Assembly (NCBI RefSeq): GCF_008124785.1 | Contig: NZ_VNHU01000007.1 | Span: 169,323 to 233,322, forward strand | Direction of reading: 5' to 3' | Source: Aquimarina intermedia | Lineage (GTDB): Bacteria > Bacteroidota > Bacteroidia > Flavobacteriales > Flavobacteriaceae | Length of the DNA: 64,000 nt | Part shown: piece by piece, positions 17,887 to 29,432 of the stretch | Numbering within the stretch: the first letter of the stretch is position 1 | How the letters are laid out: the number at the start of each line of letters is the position of its first letter | Program-made: the position numbers and the translations under genes | The notes under the pieces: model-generated | Databases searched by the model: none | Told to the model about the DNA's origin: nothing | The model's input: the letters and a program-made list of their open reading frames with translations, nothing else

Positions 17887-18678
17887 CTATTTAAATTCTT
17901 CTAATCTTGATGTAATATCTTGTGCTATATCTTCTGCTTGCTGATTAAATTCACCAGCCTTATAATATTTCTTATAGGTCAAATAATATCCCTCAGCTTC
18001 TTTAAGACGCTCCTCGACCAAACTTTGATAACTTCCGACAGCCAAAAGATATTGAGATTCCAGCTTGTAGTAAAGCACACTTTCTCTAAAAGGTGATCCC
18101 GGATAGTCTACTAAGAAATTATCAAAAGAAGCTATAGCCACTTTATAATCTTCTCTATGATGATATTTCTTTGCAATCTCAAAAGCCTTCTTTTCCTTTT
18201 TGACACGAAGTTCGCTCACCATAGTATTTGCTTCTTCTAAGTAAGCACCTTCAGGAAAACCATTTATATACCCCTGAAGTTTCTCTATAGCTTTATCTGT
18301 GTCGCTTTGATCCAACGTGTAACGTGGAGATAAAAAATAATAGCTTTTTGCTGCTTTATACGCTGCTTCTTCATTTTTATCACTCTTAGGATAAGACTTT
18401 ACAAAACGTTCAAACTGATATCCTGACAAATAAAAATCTTCTAATTGATAATACGTATCAGCATAATAGTACATAACGCGTTCTGCCTGTGGCTTCCCTC
18501 TGTATTGAGGAACAACTTGCTCAAACAAACGCAACGCCTTCTTATATTTCTCCTCTTTATACAGCTTTTCGGCCATGGTATACTTAACGCTTGCATCTTC
18601 ACTCTTTAGCACTTTTTGATATTCGCTGCAAGAGGCTAACGTTATTATACTAATAAGTAATAGTACTACTTTCTTCAT
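17887..18678 (-). CDS. bamD: Outer-membrane assembly lipoprotein BamD
   Basis: A 263-residue lipoprotein: signal peptide with lipobox LASC (Cys17), then five TPR-like helical repeats (for example AEKLYKEEKYKKALRLFEQV, DTYYQLEDFYLSGYQFERF, ANTMVSELR). BamD bridges BamA and inserts outer-membrane beta-barrels. It is followed 15 bases later by the omega-like gene. A TATTTTTG promoter box lies 16 bases upstream. Confidence 0.92.
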   Translation of the reverse strand: MKKVVLLLISIITLASCSEYQKVLKSEDASVKYTMAEKLYKEEKYKKALRLFEQVVPQYRGKPQAERVMYYYADTYYQLEDFYLSGYQFERFVKSYPKSDKNEEAAYKAAKSYYFLSPRYTLDQSDTDKAIEKLQGYINGFPEGAYLEEANTMVSELRVKKEKKAFEIAKKYHHREDYKVAIASFDNFLVDYPGSPFRESVLYYKLESQYLLAVGSYQSLVEERLKEAEGYYLTYKKYYKAGEFNQQAEDIAQDITSRLEEFK

Positions 18679-18694
18679 ATTAAAAAATATCTGG

Positions 18695-18702
18695 CAAAAA
18701 TA
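18695..18702 (-). promoter_or_regulatory. Putative -7 box of bamD
   Basis: The - strand reads TATTTTTG (TAnnTTTG) 17 bases before the bamD ATG. It suggests an operon start for bamD-omega-coaBC, separate from dapA. No good -33 element was seen. Confidence 0.4.
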
Positions 18703-18849
18703 GCTATTTCTACCGTATTAAAAAATTTTAATTTCCCTTATAAATAACGTGTCGTAAACCTCAATGTTGCAATCTTTGATCAACTAAAATCTATCTACAT
18801 ACAATAAAGAATTATTAGTTGAATCCCCATGACTTTCGGTCTCACTATT

Positions 18850-19722
18850 TTAAGAGTGTAAAAACTTTTCAATTTTTTGAGACAAAGACGAAGAAGCTTT
18901 TATTAATGGCAAGCGTACATAGCTTTCACACACCGATCTTTCTTTCAGAATCTGTTTAATTCCCGCCGGGTTTCCTTCTTCAAAAGCATAATCAATTATT
19001 GGTAATAAGCGATATAAAATTTCAAAAGCCTCTTTACCTTTACCTGATAATCCTAAACGAACCATTTCTGAGAATTCCTCCGGGAGCCCCTGTCCTATAA
19101 CACTTATAACACCATCTCCACCAGCCATAATTGCAGGCAGCGCAAGTGCATCATCTCCAGAAATAACCAAGAAATCTTTTGGACGATCTTTTAGAATCTT
19201 CAGCAATTGCATAACATCAGACGTTGCTTCTTTAATACCTATAACATTATTTAGCTGCGCCAGTCTCAAAGTCGTTTCTGCAGTCATATTGGATCCTGTA
19301 CGCGATGGTACGTTGTACAATACTATCGATTTTGAAGTAGCTTCGCTCAACATTTTATAATGCTGATAAATACCTTCTTGCGTAGGTTTGTTATACATGG
19401 GAACTACAGAGAGAATTGCCTCAAAGGATGATAGATCACGCGATTGAATTTCCTCAATAATTGCTGCTGTGTTATTACCGCCAATCCCTAGAACCAATGG
19501 CAACCTGCTCCTATTGGATTTGATAACACAATCTATAACAGCTTGCTTTTCATCTGCAGACAGCGTTACCGATTCTCCAGTAGTACCTAACACGACTAAA
19601 TAATCAATTGTACCTTCTACACAAAAATCAACAAGCCCGGAAAGTCCTGCAAAATCAATTGTTCCGTCCTGATTAAAAGGTGTTACTAACGCTACACCGG
19701 TTCCTTTAAGAACTGTACTCAT
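18850..19722 (-). CDS. dapA: 4-hydroxy-tetrahydrodipicolinate synthase DapA
   Basis: A 290-residue TIM-barrel aldolase condensing pyruvate with aspartate semialdehyde, the first committed step to diaminopimelate and lysine. Motifs: GTTGES (pyruvate carboxylate site), the catalytic Tyr in YNVPSRTG, and the Schiff-base Lys in GIKEATSD. Length is typical. It overlaps the upstream DUF6913 gene by 4 bases. dapF, another gene of the pathway, lies at 35.5 kb. Confidence 0.95.
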   Translation of the reverse strand: MSTVLKGTGVALVTPFNQDGTIDFAGLSGLVDFCVEGTIDYLVVLGTTGESVTLSADEKQAVIDCVIKSNRSRLPLVLGIGGNNTAAIIEEIQSRDLSSFEAILSVVPMYNKPTQEGIYQHYKMLSEATSKSIVLYNVPSRTGSNMTAETTLRLAQLNNVIGIKEATSDVMQLLKILKDRPKDFLVISGDDALALPAIMAGGDGVISVIGQGLPEEFSEMVRLGLSGKGKEAFEILYRLLPIIDYAFEEGNPAGIKQILKERSVCESYVRLPLIKASSSLSQKIEKFLHS

Positions 19723-20237
19723 ATTAATTTTAAAATTTTAAGATATTTTTTTAATTCTTCTATAAACACATCTACCTCTTTCATACTAGTTGCTATACTC
19801 AAATCGTTAATCCTAGCATCAACCTCAGGAAAACCAACTTTAAACTTTGCTTTTGACAAAGATGCGATATAGTTGAGCTCTAACAGGTCTGTTTGGTAAA
19901 AGTTGATTAACAAATCATACGAATGATCAATTATTTTATTCAAATCTTGATCTACCAGCGCACCTTTATATGTAAAAGCTTTATCGGTATACCAAACTTT
20001 ACTATGTAATGACCCTGATTCTTTGTTATTTTCCTGATATTCCAGAATATAGAAGTTTTCTGAATTCACCCCTATTTCTTTGCTAAAATTCTTAAAATGG
20101 GAGACTAGATCAAAAGATTCGCTTTCTATCAGGATTGCAATACTTTTAATCCGGGCTACTTGCTGAACGTTTCTATTCGCTAATTGAACTTCAATAATCC
20201 GTTTCAGCGCATTTCGCTTTAACCCCTTTAAAATCAT
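19719..20237 (-). CDS. DUF6913-like protein
   Basis: A 172-residue soluble protein upstream of and overlapping dapA by 4 bases, so probably cotranslated. It starts with a basic amphipathic helix (MILKGLKRNALKRIIE) followed by alternating strands and helices (SIAILIES, SYDLLINFYQ, KVGFPEVDARINDLSI). Bacteroidota genomes usually carry this small gene next to dapA. No catalytic motif is evident and the function is unknown. Confidence 0.7.
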   Translation of the reverse strand: MILKGLKRNALKRIIEVQLANRNVQQVARIKSIAILIESESFDLVSHFKNFSKEIGVNSENFYILEYQENNKESGSLHSKVWYTDKAFTYKGALVDQDLNKIIDHSYDLLINFYQTDLLELNYIASLSKAKFKVGFPEVDARINDLSIATSMKEVDVFIEELKKYLKILKLI

Positions 20238-20341
20238 TAACTAAAAATTAGATGACAAATGTAGCTATTTTATGATTTAAAAAAGAATACGACAACAGAT
20301 AAAGCCACCTTAGAAACCCTATAACACTGTATTATATAATT

Positions 20342-21040
20342 TTACAGATAGATATTTTTTTCTTTAACAACTTCTCTTTCCCTAGCTTCTACCAAAAATT
20401 TAGTGTAGAAAAACAACCCTAAGGATTCAGCAATGTTAATCACTACGGTAAAGGCTACGTGATAGTAATAGAACTCGTTGATAGGTAAAAAAGCATTAAC
20501 AAACAGACAGCAGCAAACCGAGATAAAAAGAAGAAAACTCCCTTTATATCTATTCACCAAGTAAATATACATACACACCCCTACAAAATTAAGCTGGGTA
20601 GTACATATAGCTATAAAAAAAGACACGGAATTTTTTAAGTTTGGCGCTATCATATCAACCACAGAAATCATCAAATAAATTACTAAAACGAAACTGGTTA
20701 TAACAGGTAGCGTTAAAAGCTCTTTAATTTTAATTCTTTCAAACCGAATAAACTGTTTAAGAGCAAGAGTACAGGCTACATAAAACAAAGAGATTACCAC
20801 AGAAATAACACGAAAATACATTGAGAAATCTAAATAGACCAAAGTATCATTTATAATAATTAAAAACATGCTGATATAAAACCAACGGTTACTCCATTTT
20901 TTATGAAAGTAAAACACCCATACCAATAGCAATGTTATCACAGGCTTCAGAAATATTAAATTACTTCTTTCGAAACATACGATGACTACTACCAATACTA
21001 CCAGAGCAATACTAAATAAGAAAACACTTTTTTTATTCAT
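20342..21040 (-). CDS. Multi-pass membrane protein, paralogue of its neighbour
   Basis: A 232-residue protein that is nearly all hydrophobic, with about seven to eight TM helices. It aligns end to end with the protein at 21073-21777: FLKPVITLLL against YIKPITLLVL, VISLFYVACTLALK against LISLYYLVTTALLW, and PINEFYYY against TLNELYVY. The KP motif in the second helix faintly recalls YhhN/TMEM86 lysoplasmalogenases, but that is weak. The two genes are 32 bases apart and probably one operon. Function unknown. Confidence 0.65.
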   Translation of the reverse strand: MNKKSVFLFSIALVVLVVVIVCFERSNLIFLKPVITLLLVWVFYFHKKWSNRWFYISMFLIIINDTLVYLDFSMYFRVISVVISLFYVACTLALKQFIRFERIKIKELLTLPVITSFVLVIYLMISVVDMIAPNLKNSVSFFIAICTTQLNFVGVCMYIYLVNRYKGSFLLFISVCCCLFVNAFLPINEFYYYHVAFTVVINIAESLGLFFYTKFLVEAREREVVKEKNIYL

Positions 21041-21072
21041 CTTTGAGTTAAGCTGGCAGCACTGATTTTAAT

Positions 21073-21777
21073 TTAAAAAATAAAGTCATCTGTATTTGGT
21101 TGTAACTGATCTTGAGTGATAAAAAAACGGATAAGAAAAAATTGACCTAGAAGTTGTAATAAAATGATTATTAAATAAAAAACCTCAACATATACATACA
21201 ACTCATTTAAGGTGGTCAAAATGTTTACTATTAAAAAACAAGATGCTGCAACCATAATAGCATGGCTGACCACAGCTTTACTATTTAAATAGATATAATA
21301 TGAAACTCCTAAAAATATAGTAAACGAAATTATCACTCCTAGAAGATGCCATTGGTAAAGAGAAATTTTAGGAAGTATCAAATTGGTTACTGCATAAAAT
21401 AAATAGAGAATTAAAGACATAGTTACCACAAGCTGTAGCGATAGGACGTTCTTAAACGTAAGCTTTAATTTTCTTAAACTTTTCCAAAGCAATGCCGTTG
21501 TTACAAGGTAATAAAGAGAAATCAAATATGTGATTTCTTCAAAAAACAGTAAAAAGTTACGATGTGCATACGTTTCTGTAACTAAAATCAACAAAATACT
21601 AATTATTACAAACACATCTATTTTACCTACATGAATTGTGTAATACCCAATTAACACTAGTAATGTTATTGGTTTTATATAATTAACCAGGTCATGTGAA
21701 AATACCCCGGCCAGTATTGTGAGTAACGACAGAAAAAGGAATAATGGATAAAGAAGAGATTGTAACTTTTTTCTCAT
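21073..21777 (-). CDS. Multi-pass membrane protein, first of a tandem paralogous pair
   Basis: A 234-residue integral membrane protein with about seven to eight predicted helices and a short cytoplasmic C-terminal tail. It shares the KPxTLL motif, the ISLxY helix and the NExY motif with the downstream gene, so the pair arose by tandem duplication. No enzymatic motif is clear; a remote tie to the YhhN fold is possible. The 289 bases upstream toward ligA show no other gene. Confidence 0.65.
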   Translation of the reverse strand: MRKKLQSLLYPLFLFLSLLTILAGVFSHDLVNYIKPITLLVLIGYYTIHVGKIDVFVIISILLILVTETYAHRNFLLFFEEITYLISLYYLVTTALLWKSLRKLKLTFKNVLSLQLVVTMSLILYLFYAVTNLILPKISLYQWHLLGVIISFTIFLGVSYYIYLNSKAVVSHAIMVAASCFLIVNILTTLNELYVYVEVFYLIIILLQLLGQFFLIRFFITQDQLQPNTDDFIF

Positions 21778-22065
21778 AGGCCAAATGATTTTGCCCTATA
21801 GATAAACGAACCTCTGACACCCAGAGATAGATCAGGCATTTTCTTATAAATTTGAATAAAAAATTGATTAGACATCGTTACAATACTCAGTTTTTGATTA
21901 AAATTTAAGAATTTCGCGAATTTATAACAATCTTTTTAAATATGAATGTGTTTAATCTACTAATTGTTAAGCCACTACGTAATTCATTTACTAAAAAAAT
22001 CCTTTTATCCAATGTCGCACTGAAGACATAGCAGTAACCGTAGTTAGCACTGAATCCATAAAACT

Positions 22066-24072
<2,007 letters not shown>

Positions 24073-24085
24073 CTACTTTATTAAA

Positions 24086-24676
24086 TTATGTTCGGTCAGA
24101 CTTCAACCATTTTGGCACTTGTTTTGGCATATAATCTTTCATTTTTTGTAAAAGACCGGCTATAGATGCGTCAACAACAAGTAACTCATAATTTTCCATT
24201 TTAAGAAATCCTTTGCGTACCATGTGCTCCATAAATTGCAAAAGCTCATTATAAAAACCATTTGTATTGAGAATACCAATCGGCTTTTGATGCAACCCTA
24301 ATTGACCCCAGGTGATAATTTCAAACAATTCTTCCAACGTACCGAACCCTCCTGGCAACGCAATAAAACCTTCACTTAAATCTTGGATTTTTAGTTTGCG
24401 CTGATGCATAGTCTCAACCGTTATCAACTCACTTAATCCATGATGAACCACTTCTTTTTGCTTCAAAAATTCCGGAATTACTCCGATGACAGTTCCCTTA
24501 GCTTCAAGGACACCACTAGCTACTTCACCCATAATCCCTATTTTGGCACCACCATATACTAACGTGATGCTATCTTGAGCAAATTGTTTTCCCAATGCTC
24601 TTGCATCATCAATTATCTTAAGATCATTACCTTCACTACTTCCACAAAATACTGCTATTGATTTTAGACTCCTCAT
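24086..24676 (-). CDS. LOG-family protein (TIGR00730 type)
   Basis: A 196-residue Rossmann-like protein with VFCGSSEG near the N-terminus, VYGGAKIGIMGEVA and the hallmark PGGFGTLEE. In characterised homologues this motif marks phosphoribohydrolases that release cytokinin-type bases or other nucleobases from nucleoside monophosphates; the physiological substrate here is unknown. It lies 6 bases downstream of prmC and upstream of ligA in one - strand run. Confidence 0.9.
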   Translation of the reverse strand: MRSLKSIAVFCGSSEGNDLKIIDDARALGKQFAQDSITLVYGGAKIGIMGEVASGVLEAKGTVIGVIPEFLKQKEVVHHGLSELITVETMHQRKLKIQDLSEGFIALPGGFGTLEELFEIITWGQLGLHQKPIGILNTNGFYNELLQFMEHMVRKGFLKMENYELLVVDASIAGLLQKMKDYMPKQVPKWLKSDRT

Positions 24677-24682
24677 AATTAT

Positions 24683-25555
24683 TTATCTTTTTGCACGAAT
24701 CATTCGATCGTTTGTAAACACATCTTTGCGCAGCTCTACATCTTCAAAACCAAACTTTTGCACTAAAGCTACCGTTTCCCTGCCTAAATATTGATTAATT
24801 TCGAAATATAACACCCCATCTTCAGTAAGATTTCTGCTTGCTAACTTAGTAATTTTTCTATAAAAAATAAGCGGGTCTTCGTCCTCTACAAAAAGTGCTA
24901 AATGCGGCTCATTATCTAATACATTCGATTGAATCTCATGTTTTTCTAACATGCGTACATAGGGAGGATTGGACACGATACAATCGAATTGATAGGATAA
25001 CGATATAGTATCATCCGTTATATCAGCCTGAATAAATGTTATCGAAACGTTATTTCGCTTAGCGTTTTCGGTCGCCACTTGGATAGCTTGCTCTGAAAGA
25101 TCCATTGCATACACTTTGGCCTGGGGAAACTTTTTTGCCAACGAAATAGCAATACATCCACTACCGGTTCCAATATCTAAAATCCTTATCGGCTGATCGA
25201 CTTGTTCTCCATTTTGTAAATCATTATAGATCCAGTCAACGAGTTCTTCTGTTTCAGGACGCGGAATTAAAACATGGGGATTGACCTTAAACACCGATCC
25301 ATAAAACTCTGTTTCTCCAAGAATGTATTGAATAGGCTGGTGCTGCATCAATTGTTCTTTTGCTGTATTCATTAATTGCATTTCATCTGCAGTTAATAAA
25401 CGATCTAGTGCCAGCGCTATTTGGGCACGACTTAATCCTAAATAAGTTGCTGAAAGCATATTGAAAAAGGATTTTATCTCCTCAACTTCATACAATCCCT
25501 TTAATGAATGTAAAAAATCAGCTCTATAGGTTCGAATATCAAACATTTCATTCAT
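24683..25555 (-). CDS. prmC: Peptide chain release factor glutamine methyltransferase PrmC
   Basis: A SAM-dependent methyltransferase of about 290 residues that methylates the GGQ glutamine of release factors. An N-terminal helical domain precedes QPIQYILGETEFYG, PRPETEELVDWI, the SAM loop LDIGTGSGCIAISLAK and the catalytic NPPYV. ATG 25555 is preferred to TTG 25570; an ATG three codons further in is also possible. It lies in a run with an acetyltransferase upstream and a LOG-family gene downstream. Confidence 0.93.
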   Translation of the reverse strand: MNEMFDIRTYRADFLHSLKGLYEVEEIKSFFNMLSATYLGLSRAQIALALDRLLTADEMQLMNTAKEQLMQHQPIQYILGETEFYGSVFKVNPHVLIPRPETEELVDWIYNDLQNGEQVDQPIRILDIGTGSGCIAISLAKKFPQAKVYAMDLSEQAIQVATENAKRNNVSITFIQADITDDTISLSYQFDCIVSNPPYVRMLEKHEIQSNVLDNEPHLALFVEDEDPLIFYRKITKLASRNLTEDGVLYFEINQYLGRETVALVQKFGFEDVELRKDVFTNDRMIRAKR

Positions 25556-25576
25556 TGTATCCAACAGCAATCCAAT

Positions 25577-26062
25577 TTATAGTGTTTTGAGCATCCATTC
25601 TTTACAGCTATAATGACCTGTGTCCCCCATCGGAGCAGCTAAAGGTTCAAATTTTACTTTTCGATATAGCTTACGCGCCGACTCCATATAGGGCATGGTT
25701 TCTAAATAGCAGTGCGTATATTCATTATTTTTTGCAAACTCCAAGCATTTTTGCATCATCTGATAACCAATACCACGTCCCCGTACTTCTGATAGAAAAT
25801 ACATTTTTTGTAGTTCGCAAATCGTAGGTTTTTCACCTGTCAAAGGCGCTATACCGGCACCTCCTAAAAGTCTCCCGTCTTCTTCAACTACAAAATACGC
25901 ACAGCGCTCTTTATCATAGGTCTCATACATCCTATCCAAAGATTCATCCTCATACGCTGTCCCTACTTTTGGAACCCCCATTTCAATTAAAACATCCCGT
26001 AAAACTTTGGCTAATAATTTATTGTCTTCCGGTTTAACCGGGCGTAAAATCAATGTACTCAT
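25577..26062 (-). CDS. GNAT-family N-acetyltransferase
   Basis: A 161-residue single-domain acetyltransferase. The acetyl-CoA motif A is LSEVRGRGIGYQMMQKCLEFA (near residues 90-110, with the R-G-x-G-I/G pattern), followed by CYLETMPYMESARKLYRKVKF. The substrate cannot be predicted. It is the first gene of the - strand group with prmC, the LOG gene and ligA, and is divergent from ribD. Confidence 0.85.
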   Translation of the reverse strand: MSTLILRPVKPEDNKLLAKVLRDVLIEMGVPKVGTAYEDESLDRMYETYDKERCAYFVVEEDGRLLGGAGIAPLTGEKPTICELQKMYFLSEVRGRGIGYQMMQKCLEFAKNNEYTHCYLETMPYMESARKLYRKVKFEPLAAPMGDTGHYSCKEWMLKTL

Positions 26063-26304
26063 TTGTATTATTAATAGTATTTTTGTTTCAATATTCTTAC
26101 TCTAAGTAAGCGTTAATAACAGAATAAAATTTTAGTCACTAGTTTTAAAGTAATACAAATTTACAGACCCTAGATTGTATAAAGCTAGTATTTTTACTCC
26201 TTATGATGCTTACCAAACAAAGATAAGGCTATATCTGGAAGTAAAAGAACGTATCGAATGAATAGTACCTGGAGTTTCTTTTATAAACTAAAAAAAGTAA
26301 ACAA

Positions 26305-27351
26305 TTGAGTGTACATAAAAAATATATGCAACGATGTATACAGCTTGCTAAAAACGGTTTAGGTACAACCTACCCAAACCCTTTAGTCGGCAGTGTCATT
26401 GTTTATCAAGATCGAATTATCGGTGAAGGCTGGCATTATCAGGCAGGAACAGCGCATGCCGAAGTAAATGCTATTAATGCTGTCGAAGACAAAGCATTAT
26501 TATCAAAATCAACCATTTACGTTAGCCTCGAACCCTGCAGTCATTATGGTAAAACTCCGCCGTGTAGTGATCTAATTATCGCAAAAGGAATAAAAAGAGT
26601 AGTTATCGGCACCATTGATTCCTTTGCAGAAGTAAGCGGTCGCGGAATTCAAAAATTAATACAAGCCGGATGTGATGTCATAGTGGGTGTGCTTGAAGAA
26701 GAGTGTAAGCAACTTAATAAGCGATTCTTTACATTTCACAACAAAGAGAGACCTTATATTATTTTGAAATGGGCAAAAACGCGAGATAATTTTATTGCTC
26801 CTGCAAATAATCGTGGCGAGAGAGCACCGGTATGGATTACCGAGGCACCCGCAAAACAATTAGTTCATCAATGGAGAGCAGAAGAGCAAGCGATTTTGAT
26901 CGGTACGCAAACAGCAATTAAAGACAATCCTAAACTTACTTTAAGAAATTGGCAAGGGCAGCAACCGACACGAATTATACTCGATAGAAGCAATAAAGTT
27001 CCCGAGAACTCTCATATATTCGACACAAACGCCGCTACAATCTGTTTTACTGAAAAATCAATCAAAAACAATAAACCCACTAATACTGAATATATCATTG
27101 TACCTTTTACTCAGGATCTGATCCCTACTATTTGCAAAGCATTGTACGAGCGGGGAATTCAATCATTAATTGTAGAAGGAGGAACAAAAACGCTACAGAG
27201 CTTTATCGACCTCAATATGTGGGATGAAGCAAGAGTATTCACAGGAGATAAATACTTTAAAAATGGTAATCCTGAACCAAAATTTAAAGCAACGAAACAT
27301 TCGCAAGTTCAAATTGGGAACGATTTATTAACAACCTACCAAAATGATTAG
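26305..27351 (+). CDS. ribD: Bifunctional riboflavin biosynthesis deaminase/reductase RibD
   Basis: A 348-residue enzyme for two riboflavin steps. The N-terminal deaminase (1-145) has the zinc motifs HAEVNAI and PCSHYGKTPPC; the C-terminal reductase (150-345) has LKWAKTRD, AILIGTQTAIKDNPKLT and VEGGTKTLQSF. The start is TTG 26305; the next ATG, seven codons in, would clip the conserved N-terminus. Its end overlaps a HAD hydrolase by 8 bases. Confidence 0.94.
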   Translation: MSVHKKYMQRCIQLAKNGLGTTYPNPLVGSVIVYQDRIIGEGWHYQAGTAHAEVNAINAVEDKALLSKSTIYVSLEPCSHYGKTPPCSDLIIAKGIKRVVIGTIDSFAEVSGRGIQKLIQAGCDVIVGVLEEECKQLNKRFFTFHNKERPYIILKWAKTRDNFIAPANNRGERAPVWITEAPAKQLVHQWRAEEQAILIGTQTAIKDNPKLTLRNWQGQQPTRIILDRSNKVPENSHIFDTNAATICFTEKSIKNNKPTNTEYIIVPFTQDLIPTICKALYERGIQSLIVEGGTKTLQSFIDLNMWDEARVFTGDKYFKNGNPEPKFKATKHSQVQIGNDLLTTYQND

Positions 27352-27952
27352 AACTATACTATTTGATTTTGGTGACGTATTCATCAACTTGAATAAAGAA
27401 GCCACCCAGAATGAATTTATAAAATTAGATGTCTCACATCTAACAGATCACTTAGACGAAGTGAACACCCTTTTTGAAACTGGAAAAATTAATTCCAAGG
27501 TCTTTCTAAATGAGTATCAAAATATTTTAAAGCAAGAAACTACCGATTCGATAGTTCATGCGTGGAATGCAATTCTCTTAGATTTCCCCCAACATCGATT
27601 TAATTTCATCTTAGAGTTACATAAAAGTCAAAACTACCAGCTAATTTTACTAAGTAATACAAATGCACTTCATATTGAGTGGATTCAAAAAAATGTGCAT
27701 TTTTATGAGGCTTTTAAAAACTGCTTTGATCATTTCTATTTATCTCACGAAATACAATTACGTAAACCTAATCCTGAAATATATGAATTTGTGTTAACTA
27801 CTCATAACCTTAAAGCCGATGAAGTACTTTTTATAGACGACACTAAAGATAATACGGATGCAGCCAAAGCTTTGGGCATACACGTCTGGAACATTGCTCC
27901 AAAAACTGAAGATATCGTTGATTTGTTTACAATTAAAGCTGAATTATTTTGA
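27344..27952 (+). CDS. HAD-superfamily (subfamily IA) hydrolase
   Basis: A 202-residue phosphatase-like protein with motif I FDFGDV (nucleophile Asp), motif II LLSNT, the Lys in RKPNPEIYE, and motif III FIDDTKDN. The helical cap is small. Because it overlaps ribD by 8 bases, a role as the missing flavin-pathway phosphatase (dephosphorylating the ribD product) is a reasonable inference, not shown. It overlaps the EamA gene by 4 bases downstream. Confidence 0.87.
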   Translation: MIRTILFDFGDVFINLNKEATQNEFIKLDVSHLTDHLDEVNTLFETGKINSKVFLNEYQNILKQETTDSIVHAWNAILLDFPQHRFNFILELHKSQNYQLILLSNTNALHIEWIQKNVHFYEAFKNCFDHFYLSHEIQLRKPNPEIYEFVLTTHNLKADEVLFIDDTKDNTDAAKALGIHVWNIAPKTEDIVDLFTIKAELF

Positions 27953-28818
27953 TCTATCTACTCCTAAGCATAATTGCCTCTACCCTTATTTTTATTGTCT
28001 TTAAATTATTCTCAAAATACAATATCAATACAATGCAGGCAATTGTATTTAATTATATTTTCGCTTGCACATCCGGCCTTTTAGCATATGGTGAGCCAAT
28101 TAGTTTATCAGGCCTCCCACAACAGGAGTGGTTTATAGGGGCTGTTGTATTAGGGTTGATTTTTATACTTGTTTTTAATTGCATGGCCATAACCACACAA
28201 AAAAACGGCTTATCTGTGGCTGCAGTAGCTAGCAAAATGAGCGTAGCCATCCCTATTATCTTTGGAATTATTGTATATCATGAAAGTACCGGGCTTTTAA
28301 AAATATCAGGAATTATTATTGCGCTATTTGCTGTGTATTTTACGTCAATAAAAAAATCTTCGGGCATTCACATTCAAAAAGAAAACATAATTTTTCCTGT
28401 TCTGGTTTTTATAGGGAGTGGTTTTATAGATACTAGCCTGAAGTATATAGAACTTAACTATGTCTCAAAAAACGATATTCCAATTTTCTCGGCAACCATC
28501 TTTGGATGTGCTGCACTGTTGGGTCTCCTTGCATTGACGTATCAGAGAATAAGAGGGACACTAAATATTCAATTCAAAAATATATTAGGAGGTATTGCTT
28601 TGGGTATTCCAAATTATGGCTCTATATATTTTTTAATACAAGCACTACGTGCTGAAAATCTAGATAGCTCGACAGTATTTACCATAAATAATGTAGCTAT
28701 CTTATTAGTTTCTACGCTAACCGGAATTTTACTATTTAAGGAAGAATTGATTCTGAAAAACTGGATCGGAATTGCACTATCTATTTTCAGTATCCTTCTG
28801 GTTGCACTTTCAATTTAG
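27949..28818 (+). CDS. EamA/DMT-family transporter
   Basis: A 289-residue inner-membrane protein with ten hydrophobic segments in two five-helix halves. The second half carries the typical closing pattern LVSTLTGILLFKEELILKNWIGIALSIFSILLVAL. The family moves small metabolites; substrate unknown. Translation starts at TTG 27949, overlapping the HAD stop as TTGA. Coupling to ribD suggests, weakly, a flavin-linked substrate. Confidence 0.85.
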   Translation: MIYLLLSIIASTLIFIVFKLFSKYNINTMQAIVFNYIFACTSGLLAYGEPISLSGLPQQEWFIGAVVLGLIFILVFNCMAITTQKNGLSVAAVASKMSVAIPIIFGIIVYHESTGLLKISGIIIALFAVYFTSIKKSSGIHIQKENIIFPVLVFIGSGFIDTSLKYIELNYVSKNDIPIFSATIFGCAALLGLLALTYQRIRGTLNIQFKNILGGIALGIPNYGSIYFLIQALRAENLDSSTVFTINNVAILLVSTLTGILLFKEELILKNWIGIALSIFSILLVALSI

Positions 28819-28826
28819 TACACATT

Positions 28827-29429
28827 ATGATTGATGACACATATAAAACGATAGAAAAACCAGGTAATGAGGTTTTGTATAAAGATAAGAACAGTAAGTT
28901 TTTCGGGTACACCTTCCCGGTGAGTTCTGAAGAACAGGTAAAAGACATTCTTGAGCAACTTAAAAAAGAACATCATGCCGCCAGACATTGGTGTTATGCA
29001 TGGCAGCTAGGTATTGAAGAAACATCATATCGTGCTAATGATGATGGAGAACCCTCTAATTCTGCAGGCCAACCAATTTATGGTCAAATTCAATCTTTTG
29101 AAGTTACTAATATTTTGATTGTGGTAGTTCGTTATTTTGGAGGCGTCAAATTAGGTGTAGGAGGTCTTATATCAGCGTATAAGACAGCTGCTCAAATGGC
29201 TCTTGAAAATTCTGATATTAAAACTAAAACCATTCGACATCATTTTGAACTTATTTTTGACTATAAAAACATGAATAAGGTAATGCGCATTATCAAATCA
29301 AAGCAGATAGCAATCATTAAACAGGATCTAGAACTGGATTGCAGAATTACAATAAGTGTTCGAAAGAAAAAATCAAAAGAAATTTTTGAAACTTTTGACA
29401 CACTCTATGAAGTCGACATTAAAAAATAA
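28827..29429 (+). CDS. YigZ/IMPACT-family protein
   Basis: A 200-residue protein. The IMPACT N-terminal domain contains HHAARHWCYAW, NDDGEPSNSAGQPI and VVVRYFGGVKLGVGGL; a small C-terminal ferredoxin-like domain (about 130-200) follows. The bacterial homologue YigZ has a proposed nucleic-acid or ribosome-linked role. It ends 3 bases before the convergent thioesterase gene. Confidence 0.9.
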   Translation: MIDDTYKTIEKPGNEVLYKDKNSKFFGYTFPVSSEEQVKDILEQLKKEHHAARHWCYAWQLGIEETSYRANDDGEPSNSAGQPIYGQIQSFEVTNILIVVVRYFGGVKLGVGGLISAYKTAAQMALENSDIKTKTIRHHFELIFDYKNMNKVMRIIKSKQIAIIKQDLELDCRITISVRKKKSKEIFETFDTLYEVDIKK

Positions 29430-29432
29430 TGA

